Numbered from the stretch's first letter, positions 7,510 through 16,251 are shown. The stretch: DNA of 64,000 nucleotides from Yanghanlia caeni (GCA_030733815.1 JAUZQE010000003.1:1-64000); one strand, 5' to 3'. The notes: generated by a model from the letters alone, not told the origin. Made by a program: numbers and translations.

Positions 7510-9183
7510 TCAGGCTCCTGCAACGGGGCTGAGTTCGGGCTGGATACGGCGTTCGTGCAGCAGTGCCGGGCCGATGCGGCGCCGGCCGTAGCGCAGCGCC
7601 ATTTGCGTGAAGTGCACCGCAAAGACGAGATGGCCGAGCGTCATCAGCGTTCCGCCCAGCGTGCGCGCCTCGAGGTAGGGCAGGCTGACCAGCACCGACT
7701 CCATGAACGGCCGGTTCGCGTCGAGCATGGCCAGCCCTTGCTGCCAGCCCCCGATGCTGAGCGCGATGGCGTAGATCGCGATGCCCGACACCACCAGCCA
7801 GAAATGCGCCACGATCAGCTTCGGATGCGGCCACTCCCAGCTCATGATGCGCGGCATGGCGAAGTAGATGGCGCCGAACATGACGATGGAAAAGAACGCA
7901 TACAGCCCGATGTGCGCGTGGGCCACCGTGAAGTGGGTGAAGTGCGCTACCGTATTGATGCTGCGCAGCGCCTCGAACGAGCCTTCGACCGAGCTTACGG
8001 TGTACATCATGGCACCGAGCACGATGAAGCGCAGCGTGGGCGAGTAGTACATGGTCTTGAAGTGGCCGCGCATGGTCAGGTGCTGATTGACCGAAAAGGC
8101 CAGTACGGGAATGATCATCATCATCGACTGCACGATCGACAGCGTGATCAGCCAGTGCGGCACCGGGCCGCCCACCAGGTGGTGCCCGCCCACCTGCCCG
8201 TAGAAAAACGCCAGCGCCCAGAAGCCGATGAGCGACAGGTTGTACGACTGAATCGGCCGGCCAATGATCTTGGGCAGAAAATAGTAGACGGAGGCGAGCG
8301 CGATCGGGGTGTAGTACAGGCCCAGCACGTTATGGCCGAACCACCAGTTCATGGTGGCCTGTTCCACCCCGAAATGCACGGCCGGCAGTTTGCCCACCAG
8401 GTACAGCACCGGAAACCAGAAGAGCGCGGCCCCCATGTACCAGATCGACACGTACAGGTGATCGACCTTGCGGTTGACCAGCGTGAACACCAGCGGCAGG
8501 GCGATCAGTGCGCCACCGATCACCAGCAGTATGCTGACCTGCCAGGGGATCTCCAGCCATTCCAGCCCGTCGTTGATGCCTACGGCAATGCTGCCCAGCC
8601 CGGCAATGAGGCCCGCGTTCCACAACATGCAGCCCAGCAGTGCAAAGCGGCCTCCGAAAAGCGGTGTCTTCAGCAGGCGTGGCAGCATCCAGATGGCAAT
8701 GCCGAAGGCCGCCATGGGGCACCAGCCATAGGCCACCATGTTCAGATGCAGTGTTCTGGTGCGACCGAAGGTGAGCCATTCGTGTTGCGTGAGGAATTCG
8801 GGGTAATGCAGCTTGATCGAGCTGATCAGGCCGAACACCGATGCCAGGACGAGCCAGATGATGGCGCAGGCCAGGAAGACGAAGCAGACGTAGGCCGTGG
8901 ACTGGTCTGCCTTGATTCGGTCGGCCAGTTCCTGTCTGAAGCGGTCGGCAAGTGTAGGGTCGATGGCCACCTTGCCCCCGTCGACCATGACGCGCTGCAG
9001 GCCTTCGCGTTGGTCCGACGTGGCGGAAGGATCTTCGACGCGGCCGATCTCCCCCGTGGAGAAGATGACGCTGGCTGCTTCGAAGTTGTTGCCGAACATG
9101 TTGCGCCGCAACGACCAGATGAAGATGCCCAGACCGGTGACGGACAGCACGAACGACAGCAGGAGTACGGTGACGGAACTCAT
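7510..9183 (-). CDS. ccoN: cbb3-type cytochrome oxidase subunit I with CcoS-like N-terminus (CcoN)
   Basis: This is a 557-residue haem-copper oxidase catalytic subunit of the C (cbb3) family. The low-spin haem His is in LHLNMVAYGW, the CuB-helix segment is WWFGHNVLG, the paired His is in GGHHLVGG and the haem-ligand helix is HFTHFTVAHAHIG. The first about 70 residues are unusual: one membrane helix, then IFIWSLRRNMFGNNFEAAS, which resembles the CcoS maturation factor pattern (FxWA-RxGQFDDLEGPA), before the normal CcoN core begins near residue 85. ATG 9183 is preferred; a TTG at 9207 would add eight residues. It is the first gene of the oxidase operon. No FNR-type box was seen upstream. Confidence 0.9.
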   Translation of the reverse strand: MSSVTVLLLSFVLSVTGLGIFIWSLRRNMFGNNFEAASVIFSTGEIGRVEDPSATSDQREGLQRVMVDGGKVAIDPTLADRFRQELADRIKADQSTAYVCFVFLACAIIWLVLASVFGLISSIKLHYPEFLTQHEWLTFGRTRTLHLNMVAYGWCPMAAFGIAIWMLPRLLKTPLFGGRFALLGCMLWNAGLIAGLGSIAVGINDGLEWLEIPWQVSILLVIGGALIALPLVFTLVNRKVDHLYVSIWYMGAALFWFPVLYLVGKLPAVHFGVEQATMNWWFGHNVLGLYYTPIALASVYYFLPKIIGRPIQSYNLSLIGFWALAFFYGQVGGHHLVGGPVPHWLITLSIVQSMMMIIPVLAFSVNQHLTMRGHFKTMYYSPTLRFIVLGAMMYTVSSVEGSFEALRSINTVAHFTHFTVAHAHIGLYAFFSIVMFGAIYFAMPRIMSWEWPHPKLIVAHFWLVVSGIAIYAIALSIGGWQQGLAMLDANRPFMESVLVSLPYLEARTLGGTLMTLGHLVFAVHFTQMALRYGRRRIGPALLHERRIQPELSPVAGA

Positions 9184-9334
9184 GGCATTCAGGCTCGAAG
9201 ACGTCAAAGATGGTTTTGTTATATATCTTCAAGGCCTCGAATGCCCGAACAGGCATACTTGGAATATGGGTAACGAAGCATCAATCAGCCCGGCCCTGCT
9301 GAACGCCTGTGCATCGCGCCTGAGCGGCAGCGCA

Positions 9335-9368
9335 GAAAAGCAAAACGCCACCCGGTTAAAGGTGGCGT
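9335..9368 (-). terminator. rho-independent terminator after tRNA-Thr
   Basis: ACGCCACC (9345-9352) and GGTGGCGT (9361-9368) form a perfect 8-bp stem with an 8-base loop. On the minus strand the stem is followed by TTTTGCTTTTC. It lies 16 bases beyond the tRNA 3' end and would terminate sspA-sspB-tRNA transcripts. Confidence 0.8.
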
Positions 9369-9384
9369 AAGTGCTTGATTTCAT

Positions 9385-9460
9385 TGGTGCCGGCTAAAGG
9401 AGTCGAACCCTTGACCTTCGCATTACAAGTGCGCTGCTCTACCAACTGAGCTAAGCCGGC
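9385..9460 (-). tRNA. tRNA-Thr(TGT)
   Basis: The 76-nt minus-strand sequence folds as a full cloverleaf: acceptor GCCGGCT pairing with AGCCGGC, D-arm GCTCAGTTGGTAGAGC, anticodon loop CTTGTAA (anticodon TGT), T-arm with GGTTCGACTCC and an encoded CCA end. TGT reads ACA, and by wobble other ACN, threonine codons. The lowest anticodon-stem pair is a G-A mismatch. The gene lies 35 bases after the sspB stop on the same strand and just before a strong terminator, so it may be cotranscribed with sspAB. Confidence 0.95.
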
Positions 9461-9495
9461 CAAAGAAGCGACATTCTACATGATTTTTGGCGGGC

Positions 9496-9933
9496 TTACT
9501 TGACGACGGTAAGGCGCGGCCGGGTGGGCGGCGTGTCGTCGGGGCCGTCGTCGCCACTGGCGGGTTTTGCGGGCGACGAGTCGCCCGTTGCCGCCGTATC
9601 GGTGCCCGGGTAGGGGCGCGAAGCGGCCACCTCGAAGCCCATGCCTGCACCGGTTTCACGAGCATAGATGGCCGAGACCGCGGCCACGGGCACGCAGATG
9701 TTCTCGGTGACGCCGCCAAAGCGGGTCTGGAACTCGATGTATTCGTTGCCCAGTACCAGCCGGTTGGTGGCCAGCGTGCCGATGTTCAGCGTGATCTGGC
9801 CGTCGCGTATGTGCGCGGGCGGTACCGTGGTGTTCTCGTCGACCGTGACGACGATGTGGGGCGTGTAGCCATTGTCGGTGCACCACTCGTGCAGTGCACG
9901 GATCAGGTAGGGCTTGGTGGACGATTCTTGCAT
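9496..9933 (-). CDS. sspB: ClpXP protease specificity-enhancing factor SspB
   Basis: The 145-residue product matches SspB, the adaptor that binds ssrA-tagged and other substrates and delivers them to ClpXP. Residues 1-110 form the substrate-binding fold (PYLIRALHEWC, LNIGTLATNRL, ISF-type strands). An acidic, Pro-rich linker then leads to the C-terminal ClpX-binding tail PRLTVVK. It follows sspA by 11 bases in the standard sspA-sspB order. Confidence 0.95.
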   Translation of the reverse strand: MQESSTKPYLIRALHEWCTDNGYTPHIVVTVDENTTVPPAHIRDGQITLNIGTLATNRLVLGNEYIEFQTRFGGVTENICVPVAAVSAIYARETGAGMGFEVAASRPYPGTDTAATGDSSPAKPASGDDGPDDTPPTRPRLTVVK

Positions 9934-9944
9934 GGGATTCCGGC

Positions 9945-10553
9945 TTAGCGGCGCATGACCTTTTCAGAGGGGGTCAGCGCTTCAATGTAGGCGGGGCGTG
10001 AAAAGATGCGCTCGGCGTACTTCTGCAGGGGCGCGGCGTTCTTGGGCAGTTCGATGCCGTAATGGTCGAGGCGCCACAGCAGCGGAGCAATGGCCACGTC
10101 GAGCATCGAGAATTCGTCGCCCAGCATGAACTTGTTCTTGACCAGCACGGGGGCAAGCTGCGAGAGGCGGTCGCGAATGGCCTGGCGCGCGGCGTCTTGC
10201 GCCCGGGTATCGGTGTTGCCGCGCTCTTCGAGCACCGACACGTGCACGAAGAGTTCTTTTTCGAAGTTGTACAGGAACAGGCGCGTGCGTGCACGCATGA
10301 CCGGATCTGCGGGCATGAGCTGCGGATGCGGGAAGCGCTCGTCGATGTACTCGTTGATGATGTTGGATTCGTACAGGATCAGGTCGCGTTCCACCAGGAT
10401 TGGAACCTGCCCGTATGGGTTCATGACGGCAATGTCTTCCGGCTTGTTGTACAGGTCGATGTCACGGATTTCGAAATCCATGCCTTTTTCGAACAGAACA
10501 AAGCGGCAGCGTTGGGAGAACGGGCAAGTCGTTCCAGAATAGAGCACCATCAT
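9945..10553 (-). CDS. sspA: stringent starvation protein A (SspA)
   Basis: A 202-residue glutathione-S-transferase-fold protein starting MMVLYSGTTCPFSQRCRFVL. In enterobacteria SspA binds RNA polymerase and affects stationary-phase and acid-stress transcription. The N-terminal thioredoxin-like half keeps the GQVPILVERDLILYESN segment; the C-terminal half is helical. It lies between petC and sspB, the typical betaproteobacterial order. Two hairpins between petC and sspA suggest that part of its transcription is independent of the pet genes. Confidence 0.95.
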   Translation of the reverse strand: MMVLYSGTTCPFSQRCRFVLFEKGMDFEIRDIDLYNKPEDIAVMNPYGQVPILVERDLILYESNIINEYIDERFPHPQLMPADPVMRARTRLFLYNFEKELFVHVSVLEERGNTDTRAQDAARQAIRDRLSQLAPVLVKNKFMLGDEFSMLDVAIAPLLWRLDHYGIELPKNAAPLQKYAERIFSRPAYIEALTPSEKVMRR

Positions 10554-10618
10554 GTCGCGGTTTCCAATCGTTGAGGATGAATAAAGGTACGCCTTTTGGG
10601 CGGCCCAGAAAAGGGAAA

Positions 10619-10638
10619 AGGCGTAATCAGTTACGCCT
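10619..10638 (-). terminator. hairpin between petC and sspA (first)
   Basis: AGGCGTAA-TCAG-TTACGCCT is a perfect 8-bp stem with a 4-base loop. On the minus strand it is followed by TTCCCTTTTC, so it resembles a rho-independent terminator for petABC. Confidence 0.7.
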
Positions 10639-10661
10639 CGCCCTTTTATTGGTTTGCAGTG

Positions 10662-10685
10662 CGGCCCGCATCAGTTTGCGGGCCG
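10662..10685 (-). terminator. hairpin just downstream of petC
   Basis: CGGCCCGCA-TCAGTT-TGCGGGCCG gives a perfect 9-bp GC-rich stem starting 24 bases after the petC stop. There is no immediate T-tract, so it may act with the next hairpin, or as an mRNA 3'-end stabiliser. Confidence 0.5.
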
Positions 10686-10709
10686 GGGGTGGACTTCAAG
10701 CTTCACAGC

Positions 10710-11558
10710 TTATTTGACGTCTTTCCAGTAGACGGCGTTCAGGCGCCACGCGACCCCGAAGAACAGGATCAGGAACAGCAGCACCCACACACCGAGACGC
10801 TTGCGCTCGAGCTGTACGGGTTCGGCCATCCAGCCCAGGAAGTTGGCAAGGTCGGCCACCTGGCTGTCGAAAGCCGCGGCGGCCTTGGCGTCGACCGGCG
10901 TGAACGTAACCTTGTCGACCGGGCTGCCGTTGTAGCCCTGGAGCACTTCGGTGGTGATTTGCGAGAAGCCCTGTGCGTCGTACTTGGCTACGGTGCGCTG
11001 CCACTGCTTGGAGCCGTCGTCGGCATCGACCAGAGCAATGGTGTCGCGTTCCATGCTGCGCGGCCCCTGCAGCTGCCACAGCGCATGCGGCATGCCGACG
11101 CTGGGGAAGACGAGGTTGTCCCAGCCGATGGGCTTGGACGTGTCGCGGTAGAACGTGCGCAGGAAGGTGTAGATGTAGTCGACACCCGTGGGGCCAAGGT
11201 TGACGGACTTGGCGCGGGCAATGACCGACAGGTCGGGCGGCGCGGCGCCAAACCAGGCGGTGGCGTCGTCGCGACGCATGGCGATTTCCATGAGGTCGCC
11301 CACCTTGTCGGTTGTGAACAGCAGGTTTCGCTTGATCTGCTCTTCGGTCAGGCCGATATCGGTGAGGCGGTTGTAGCGCATGGAGTTCGCGCTATGGCAG
11401 CCCAGGCAGTAGTTCACGAACAGCTTGGCGCCATTTTGCAGGGCAGCCATGTCGTTGATGCGCTCGGGTGCCCGCTCGAGGGGATACCCGCCCTCGGCCG
11501 CGAACGACACCGCGCAGGTCAGCGACAGGGCAATGGTTGTAATCAGCTTTTTTATCAT
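10710..11558 (-). CDS. petC: ubiquinol-cytochrome c reductase cytochrome c1
   Basis: The 282-residue cytochrome c1 of the bc1 complex takes electrons from the Rieske protein and reduces periplasmic cytochrome c. It has a signal peptide (1-20), haem c site C51LGC54H55, a c1-type body with the PSVGMPHALWQLQG segment, and a C-terminal membrane anchor (about 255-275). It is the last gene of petA-petB-petC, 26 bases after petB. Confidence 0.96.
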   Translation of the reverse strand: MIKKLITTIALSLTCAVSFAAEGGYPLERAPERINDMAALQNGAKLFVNYCLGCHSANSMRYNRLTDIGLTEEQIKRNLLFTTDKVGDLMEIAMRRDDATAWFGAAPPDLSVIARAKSVNLGPTGVDYIYTFLRTFYRDTSKPIGWDNLVFPSVGMPHALWQLQGPRSMERDTIALVDADDGSKQWQRTVAKYDAQGFSQITTEVLQGYNGSPVDKVTFTPVDAKAAAAFDSQVADLANFLGWMAEPVQLERKRLGVWVLLFLILFFGVAWRLNAVYWKDVK

Positions 11559-11584
11559 GATCGTTCCGTTACCTATGGGGGACC

Positions 11585-12973
11585 TCAGTGGGCTTTGAAG
11601 TTGATGCGTTCAGGCACCGGCTTGAACGTACCGATTCGGCCCCAGATGGGCATCAGAAGGAAGAATGCCAGGTAGATCACCGTACCGATCTGGCTCATGA
11701 GGTTGAACACGGGGCTGGGTGGCTGCGTGCCGAGGTAGCCCAGGATCAGGAACGTTACGATGAAAATGCCATACAGGTACTTGTGCCAGGTCGGGCGATA
11801 GCGGATCGACTTGACGGGCGAAGAATCGAGCCACGGCAGGAAGGCCAGCAGCACCACCGAGCCACCCATGACCACGACGCCCCAGAACTTGGCGTCGATG
11901 ACGCGGAACAGCACGGCCAGGATGATGAGGATGGCGGGAACGGCCAGGCGCCATACGCCGCGCAGCTTGCCGCTGGCGAACAGGATGATGGCTGCCAGGA
12001 GCGAACCGCCGGCCAGCACCCAGGTGAAGTCGGCCGTGGTGGCGCGCAGCATGGAGTAGAACGGCGTGAAGTACCACACCGGCGCGATATGCGGCGGGGT
12101 CTTGAGCGGGTCGGCCGGGATGAAGTTGTTGAACTCGAGGAAGTAGCCGCCCATTTCGGGTGCGAAGAACACGATGGCTGCGAACACGATCAGGAAGCCC
12201 GCCACGCCCACGATGTCGTGCACCGAGTAATAGGGGTGGAAGGGGATGCCGTCGACCGGGTGGCCCTTGGCGTCTTTCGGGCCTTCCTTGATTTCAACGC
12301 CGTCGGGGTTGTTGGAACCCACTTCGTGCAGGGCGATGATGTGCGCGACCACCAGGCCGATGAGGACCAGCGGTACGGCAATGACGTGCAGCGCGAAGAA
12401 GCGGTTCAGCGTGGCGTCGGATACGACGTAGTCGCCGCGGATCCAGATGGCCAGTTCAGGGCCGATGAACGGGATGGCCGAGAACAGGTTCACGATGACC
12501 TGAGCGCCCCAGTACGACATTTGACCCCAGGGCAGCAGATAGCCCATGAAGGCTTCGGCCATGAGGCACAGGAAGATGGCGACGCCGAAGATCCAGACGA
12601 GTTCGCGCGGCTTGCGGTACGAGCCGTAGAACAGGCCGCGCAGCATGTGCAGATACACCACGACGAAGAACATCGAGGCGCCCGTGGAGTGCATGTAGCG
12701 GATCAGCCAGCCCCAGGGCACTTCGCGCATGATGTACTCGACCGACTCGAATGCCAGCTTGGCGTCGGGCTTGTAGTTCATGACCAGGAAGATGCCGGTG
12801 ACGACCTGGATGACCAGCACCAGCAGTGCCAGGGACCCAAAGAAGTACCAGAAGTTGAAGTTCTTGGGCGCGTAGTATTCCGACATGTGTTCCTTGAACA
12901 GGGATGTCAGGGGGAAACGCCTGTCGATCCAGCCCAAGAGACCTGTCGTTTCGACGGTTTTTTCGCCAGCCAT
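11585..12973 (-). CDS. petB: ubiquinol-cytochrome c reductase cytochrome b
   Basis: The 462-residue fused-type cytochrome b has eight core helices plus C-terminal helices. The paired His ligands of the two b haems lie in HSTGASMFFVVVYLHMLRG and the later RFFALHVIAVPL...VVAH helix. The Qo-site motif, PEWY in mitochondria, reads PVWY here (APVWYF), so the glutamate is replaced by valine. A strong AAGGAG lies 7 bases before ATG 12973. It sits between petA and petC in the minus-strand bc1 operon. Confidence 0.96.
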   Translation of the reverse strand: MAGEKTVETTGLLGWIDRRFPLTSLFKEHMSEYYAPKNFNFWYFFGSLALLVLVIQVVTGIFLVMNYKPDAKLAFESVEYIMREVPWGWLIRYMHSTGASMFFVVVYLHMLRGLFYGSYRKPRELVWIFGVAIFLCLMAEAFMGYLLPWGQMSYWGAQVIVNLFSAIPFIGPELAIWIRGDYVVSDATLNRFFALHVIAVPLVLIGLVVAHIIALHEVGSNNPDGVEIKEGPKDAKGHPVDGIPFHPYYSVHDIVGVAGFLIVFAAIVFFAPEMGGYFLEFNNFIPADPLKTPPHIAPVWYFTPFYSMLRATTADFTWVLAGGSLLAAIILFASGKLRGVWRLAVPAILIILAVLFRVIDAKFWGVVVMGGSVVLLAFLPWLDSSPVKSIRYRPTWHKYLYGIFIVTFLILGYLGTQPPSPVFNLMSQIGTVIYLAFFLLMPIWGRIGTFKPVPERINFKAH

Positions 12974-13048
12974 GAAACGGCTCCTTTTCTAACTATACGT
13001 GGCGTATTCAGGGATTCGGTGAGCAGGGGCGCGGTGCGCCCCGCGGCT

Positions 13049-13693
13049 TCATGCCTGGTTGTTTTCGTCGACACCGATGGTGATCTTGGTGCCGTCGGCC
13101 GAAAACTGGTAAGGCGGAATCTCGAGGTTATCGGGTGCGGGAACGTTTGCGAACACGCGACCCGCCAGGTCGAACGCGGAGCCGTGGCAGGGGCAGAAGA
13201 AGCCGCCCAGCCAGTCGGCCGGCAGGCCGGGGCCCACACCTGCAGCCAGGTTGGGGGTGGGCGAGCAGCCCAGGTGCGTACAGATGCCTACGGCGACGAA
13301 GAATTCAGGATTACGCGAGCGGTACTCGTTCTTGGCGTAGGCGGGCGTGAAGCCGGGGCGATCGGAGTCGGGGTCGGCAAGCCGCGGTGTCACCTTGGGC
13401 AGCGTGGCAAGCTGCGCTTCGGTGCGGCGCAAAACCCACACCGGCTTGCCCCGCCATTCGACCGTGGTCATTTCGCCGGGTTGCAGGCTGGTGATATCGA
13501 CTTCGACGGGAGCGCCCGCGGCGCGCGCGCGTTCAGACGGAGCGAACGACGCTACGAATGGAACGGCCGTTGCTGCGCCCGCCACACCGCCGAACGCACA
13601 GGCCACGCCGACCCAGGTGCGCTTGGAAGGATCGGCCGGTTGGTTGGGATCAACCGCGCCGGAATCATCGAGCTGTGTCGTAATCTGACTCAT
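13049..13693 (-). CDS. petA: ubiquinol-cytochrome c reductase Rieske iron-sulfur subunit
   Basis: The 214-residue Rieske protein binds the 2Fe-2S cluster through CTHLGC and CPCHG and carries electrons from ubiquinol to cytochrome c1. [14 protein letters not shown] segment near residue 24 begins the membrane anchor and fits the Tat-exported signal of Rieske proteins (tatABC is encoded nearby). ATG 13693 is chosen because AAGGAT lies 6 bases before it; an in-frame ATG at 13711 would place that site inside the gene. First gene of the bc1 operon. Confidence 0.95.
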   Translation of the reverse strand: MSQITTQLDDSGAVDPNQPADPSKRTWVGVACAFGGVAGAATAVPFVASFAPSERARAAGAPVEVDITSLQPGEMTTVEWRGKPVWVLRRTEAQLATLPKVTPRLADPDSDRPGFTPAYAKNEYRSRNPEFFVAVGICTHLGCSPTPNLAAGVGPGLPADWLGGFFCPCHGSAFDLAGRVFANVPAPDNLEIPPYQFSADGTKITIGVDENNQA

Positions 13694-13770
13694 TCTAGTA
13701 TCCTTGTTCATGCCCGGATTCCAGGCATACCGTTCGCATTTTGTTGCTATGTACTTCGTATCAACCGCGT

Positions 13771-13799
13771 ATTATAGCGTCTGCCCGATACAGGGTGCA
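13771..13799 (-). promoter_or_regulatory. candidate sigma70 promoter for petABC
   Basis: On the minus strand a perfect -10 TATAAT (13776-13771) follows a weak -35 TGCACC (13799-13794) with a 17-base spacer. Transcription would start about 70 bases before the petA ATG. The site lies in the divergent petA/mscL intergenic region. Confidence 0.5.
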
Positions 13800-13817
13800 C
13801 GCACATGGAGCACGCAC

Positions 13818-14285
13818 GTGAGCAAGGTAAGAGGCTTTTTTAACGAGTTCCGGCAATTTGCGGTAAGGGGCAACATGATCGATCTCGCCGTTGGCGTGAT
13901 CATCGGTGCGGCCTTCAGCAAGATCATCGATTCACTGGTGGCAGATATCATCATGCCGCTGGTTTCCTTCGTCACCGGGGGCGAAGTCGACTTCACCAAC
14001 CAGTTCTGGGTGCTGCGCCTGCCCGAAGGCTATTCCGGCCCGCAAACGTATGAAGCCCTCACTTCCGCCGGCGCGGTGGTGTTTTCGTGGGGTAATTTCC
14101 TTACCATCCTCATCAACTTCATTCTGCTCGCGTTCGTGGTGTTCTGCCTGGTGAAGGCGGTGAATGCCGCCCGGCGTGCGGTCGAACGCGAAGAAGAGGC
14201 GGCGGCAGCCGACAGCCCGGCTCCGCCCCCCGAAGACGTGGCACTGTTGCGCGAGATCCGCGATCTGCTGCAGAAGAAGGTATAG
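13818..14285 (+). CDS. mscL: large-conductance mechanosensitive channel MscL
   Basis: The 155-residue channel opens under membrane tension to release solutes during hypo-osmotic shock. It has the family start [20 protein letters not shown], the pore-lining TM1 ([15 protein letters not shown]), a periplasmic loop, TM2 ([16 protein letters not shown]) and a C-terminal helix bundle ending [15 protein letters not shown] 13818 is chosen because GGAG lies 7 bases upstream and family members start at this point; the frame is open further upstream. It is divergent from petA and convergent with the NIF3-like gene. Confidence 0.96.
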   Translation: MSKVRGFFNEFRQFAVRGNMIDLAVGVIIGAAFSKIIDSLVADIIMPLVSFVTGGEVDFTNQFWVLRLPEGYSGPQTYEALTSAGAVVFSWGNFLTILINFILLAFVVFCLVKAVNAARRAVEREEEAAAADSPAPPPEDVALLREIRDLLQKKV

Positions 14286-14302
14286 GCCGGCTGCAGGCGC
14301 GT

Positions 14303-15076
14303 TCAGATCGGGTTGTCGAGATCCAGAAACTCGACCTGAATGCCGAACTCGCGCGCCACCGCTTCGCCCAGCGCCTGAATGCCGTAGCGTTCGGTGGCGT
14401 GGTGCCCGGCCGCAATGAACCCGGTGCCCGTCTCGTTGGCCAGGTGGAAGTTGGGCTCGGACGCCTCGCCCGTTATGTAGGCGTCCACACCGCTGTCGAT
14501 GGCGGCTTCCATCATGTCTTGCGCACCGCCCGTGCACCACGCCACGGTACTCACCAGCTTGTTCGCATCGCCCAGCACCAGGGGTTCGCGCCCCAGCGCG
14601 GAGCCCACACGCCGGCCCAGTTCGGCGAGCGTGCAGGGCTCGCAACGGCCGCGCCACACCAGGTCGTAGGGGCCGAAATTCACGGGCGTGCCGTCATCGT
14701 TGCGATCGGGTTCGAAGCCCAGCCTGCGGGCAAGCTGTGCGTTGTTGCCCAGCTCGGGATGCGCGTCGAGCGGCAGGTGAAAGCCGAACACATTGAGATC
14801 GTGCGCGAGCGCCGTGGCGATGCGCCGCCGCTTGGTGCCGCGCAAGACGGGATTCTCGTTCTTCCAGAACCATCCGTGATGCACCATGATCGCGTCGGCA
14901 TTTCGTTGCACTGCAGCATCAAGCAGTGCCTGGGAGGCCGTCACTCCGGTAATAATATGCCGTATCGTGTCCCGCCCCTCCACTTGAAGCCCGTTGGGGC
15001 AGTAATCTTTGATGCGCTGCGTCTGTAACGTGGTGTCGAGCCATTCGGCAAGCTGTCGGGTGGAAACCTGATTCAT
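14303..15076 (-). CDS. NIF3/DUF34-family metal-binding protein (YbgI-like)
   Basis: The 257-residue protein belongs to the NIF3 (DUF34, GTP cyclohydrolase I type 2) family of di-metal-binding toroids. Metal-binding His residues sit in MVHHGWFW and in AAGHHATERYG near the C-terminus; YCPNGLQVEG near residue 25 is the usual N-terminal signature. The biochemical role is not settled; members have been called metal chaperones or hydrolases. It starts 20 bases from the divergent protease gene. Confidence 0.92.
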   Translation of the reverse strand: MNQVSTRQLAEWLDTTLQTQRIKDYCPNGLQVEGRDTIRHIITGVTASQALLDAAVQRNADAIMVHHGWFWKNENPVLRGTKRRRIATALAHDLNVFGFHLPLDAHPELGNNAQLARRLGFEPDRNDDGTPVNFGPYDLVWRGRCEPCTLAELGRRVGSALGREPLVLGDANKLVSTVAWCTGGAQDMMEAAIDSGVDAYITGEASEPNFHLANETGTGFIAAGHHATERYGIQALGEAVAREFGIQVEFLDLDNPI

Positions 15077-15096
15077 TACGTGTTCCTTTGGGGTCT

Positions 15097-16251
15097 ATGC
15101 ATCGTTTGTGGTTGGTCTTTGCCCAGACCGTGACGGTTTGCCTGGGCATTTTATTCATCGTCACCACACTGCGGCCAGAGTGGCTGCGCGGGGCGCCACG
15201 CACGGCCGCCGTTCCCGCGCAGGCCCCGGTGAATGCCGCTGCGGGCCAGGGGCCGGTGTCGTATGCCGACGCGGTGGTGCGCGCCACGCCGGCGGTGGTC
15301 AACATCTATACCACGAAGGTGGTTGACGTTCCGCTCATTCCCTTGCCCGCCGACCCCGAGCTGAACAGGCTGTTGCGCGGGCTGCCCGGTTTCAGCCAGC
15401 GCCGTCAGGCGGGCAGCCTGGGCTCCGGCGTGATCGTGCGGGCCGACGGCTACATTCTGACCAATTATCACGTGGTCGAGGCGGCCGATTCCATTCGCGT
15501 GGCCCTGAACGACGGGCGCGAGGCCGATGCCCGTGTGGTGGGGGCCGATCCAGAAACCGATCTGGCGGTGCTCAAGATCCAGCTGCCGAAGCTGCAGGCC
15601 ATCGAGTTCGACGAAGATGAGCGCCTGCGCGTGGGCGACGTGGTGCTTGCCATCGGCAATCCGTTCGGGGTGGGGCAGACCACAACCCTGGGCATCGTGT
15701 CGGCACTGGGTCGCAACCGTCTGGGCATCAACATCTACGAAAACTTCATCCAGACCGATGCGGCCATCAATCCCGGCAACTCCGGCGGCGCGCTGGTCGA
15801 TGCACACGGACGGCTGGTGGGCATCAACACCGCCATTTACTCGGAAACGGGCGGCTCGCTGGGCATCGGCTTCGCGATTCCCGCGCGCAGTGCGCAGACC
15901 ATACTTGAAGAGATCATCCGCTCGGGCAAGGTGACGCGTGGCTGGGTGGGTATTGAACCGCAGGACATCACGCCTGATCTGATGCGCGCCTTCGGCCTCA
16001 AGCAGCAGAATGGTTTGATCGTAGCCGGCGTGCTGCGTGGCGGCCCGGCACATCGGGCCGGCCTGCGGGTGGGCGATATCGTGCTGGCGCTCGACGGCGA
16101 GCCGCTGCCGGATTCCATCGCCTTCCTGAATGCCGTCGCACCGCTCAAGCCGGGCACGGACGTTCAGCTGACGGTACTGCGTGAAGGGCGTGAATATACG
16201 GTGAAGGTCGAAGTGGGCGAGCGCCCCGCTGCAGTGCGCCGCAAACCCTGA
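15097..16251 (+). CDS. DegS/DegQ-like periplasmic serine protease (HtrA family, one PDZ)
   Basis: A 384-residue HtrA-type envelope protease with an N-terminal membrane anchor (about 7-24). The catalytic triad is H125 (NYHVV), D155 (ETDLAV) and S229 (NPGNSGG). A single PDZ domain (about 275-375) follows, including GLIVAGVLRGGPAHRAGL. One PDZ plus a retained anchor is DegS-like in layout; in betaproteobacteria such genes beside tatC are often called degQ or mucD-like. ATG 15097 is preferred over an in-frame TTG at 15088. It is convergent with tatC. Confidence 0.93.
   Translation: MHRLWLVFAQTVTVCLGILFIVTTLRPEWLRGAPRTAAVPAQAPVNAAAGQGPVSYADAVVRATPAVVNIYTTKVVDVPLIPLPADPELNRLLRGLPGFSQRRQAGSLGSGVIVRADGYILTNYHVVEAADSIRVALNDGREADARVVGADPETDLAVLKIQLPKLQAIEFDEDERLRVGDVVLAIGNPFGVGQTTTLGIVSALGRNRLGINIYENFIQTDAAINPGNSGGALVDAHGRLVGINTAIYSETGGSLGIGFAIPARSAQTILEEIIRSGKVTRGWVGIEPQDITPDLMRAFGLKQQNGLIVAGVLRGGPAHRAGLRVGDIVLALDGEPLPDSIAFLNAVAPLKPGTDVQLTVLREGREYTVKVEVGERPAAVRRKP

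Noticed and set aside
11588-13777. A 729-codon open frame antisense to petB and petA.
   Set aside because: It mirrors conserved bc1 genes and its product is low-complexity Arg/Asp/Gln-rich; long antisense frames are expected in GC-rich DNA.
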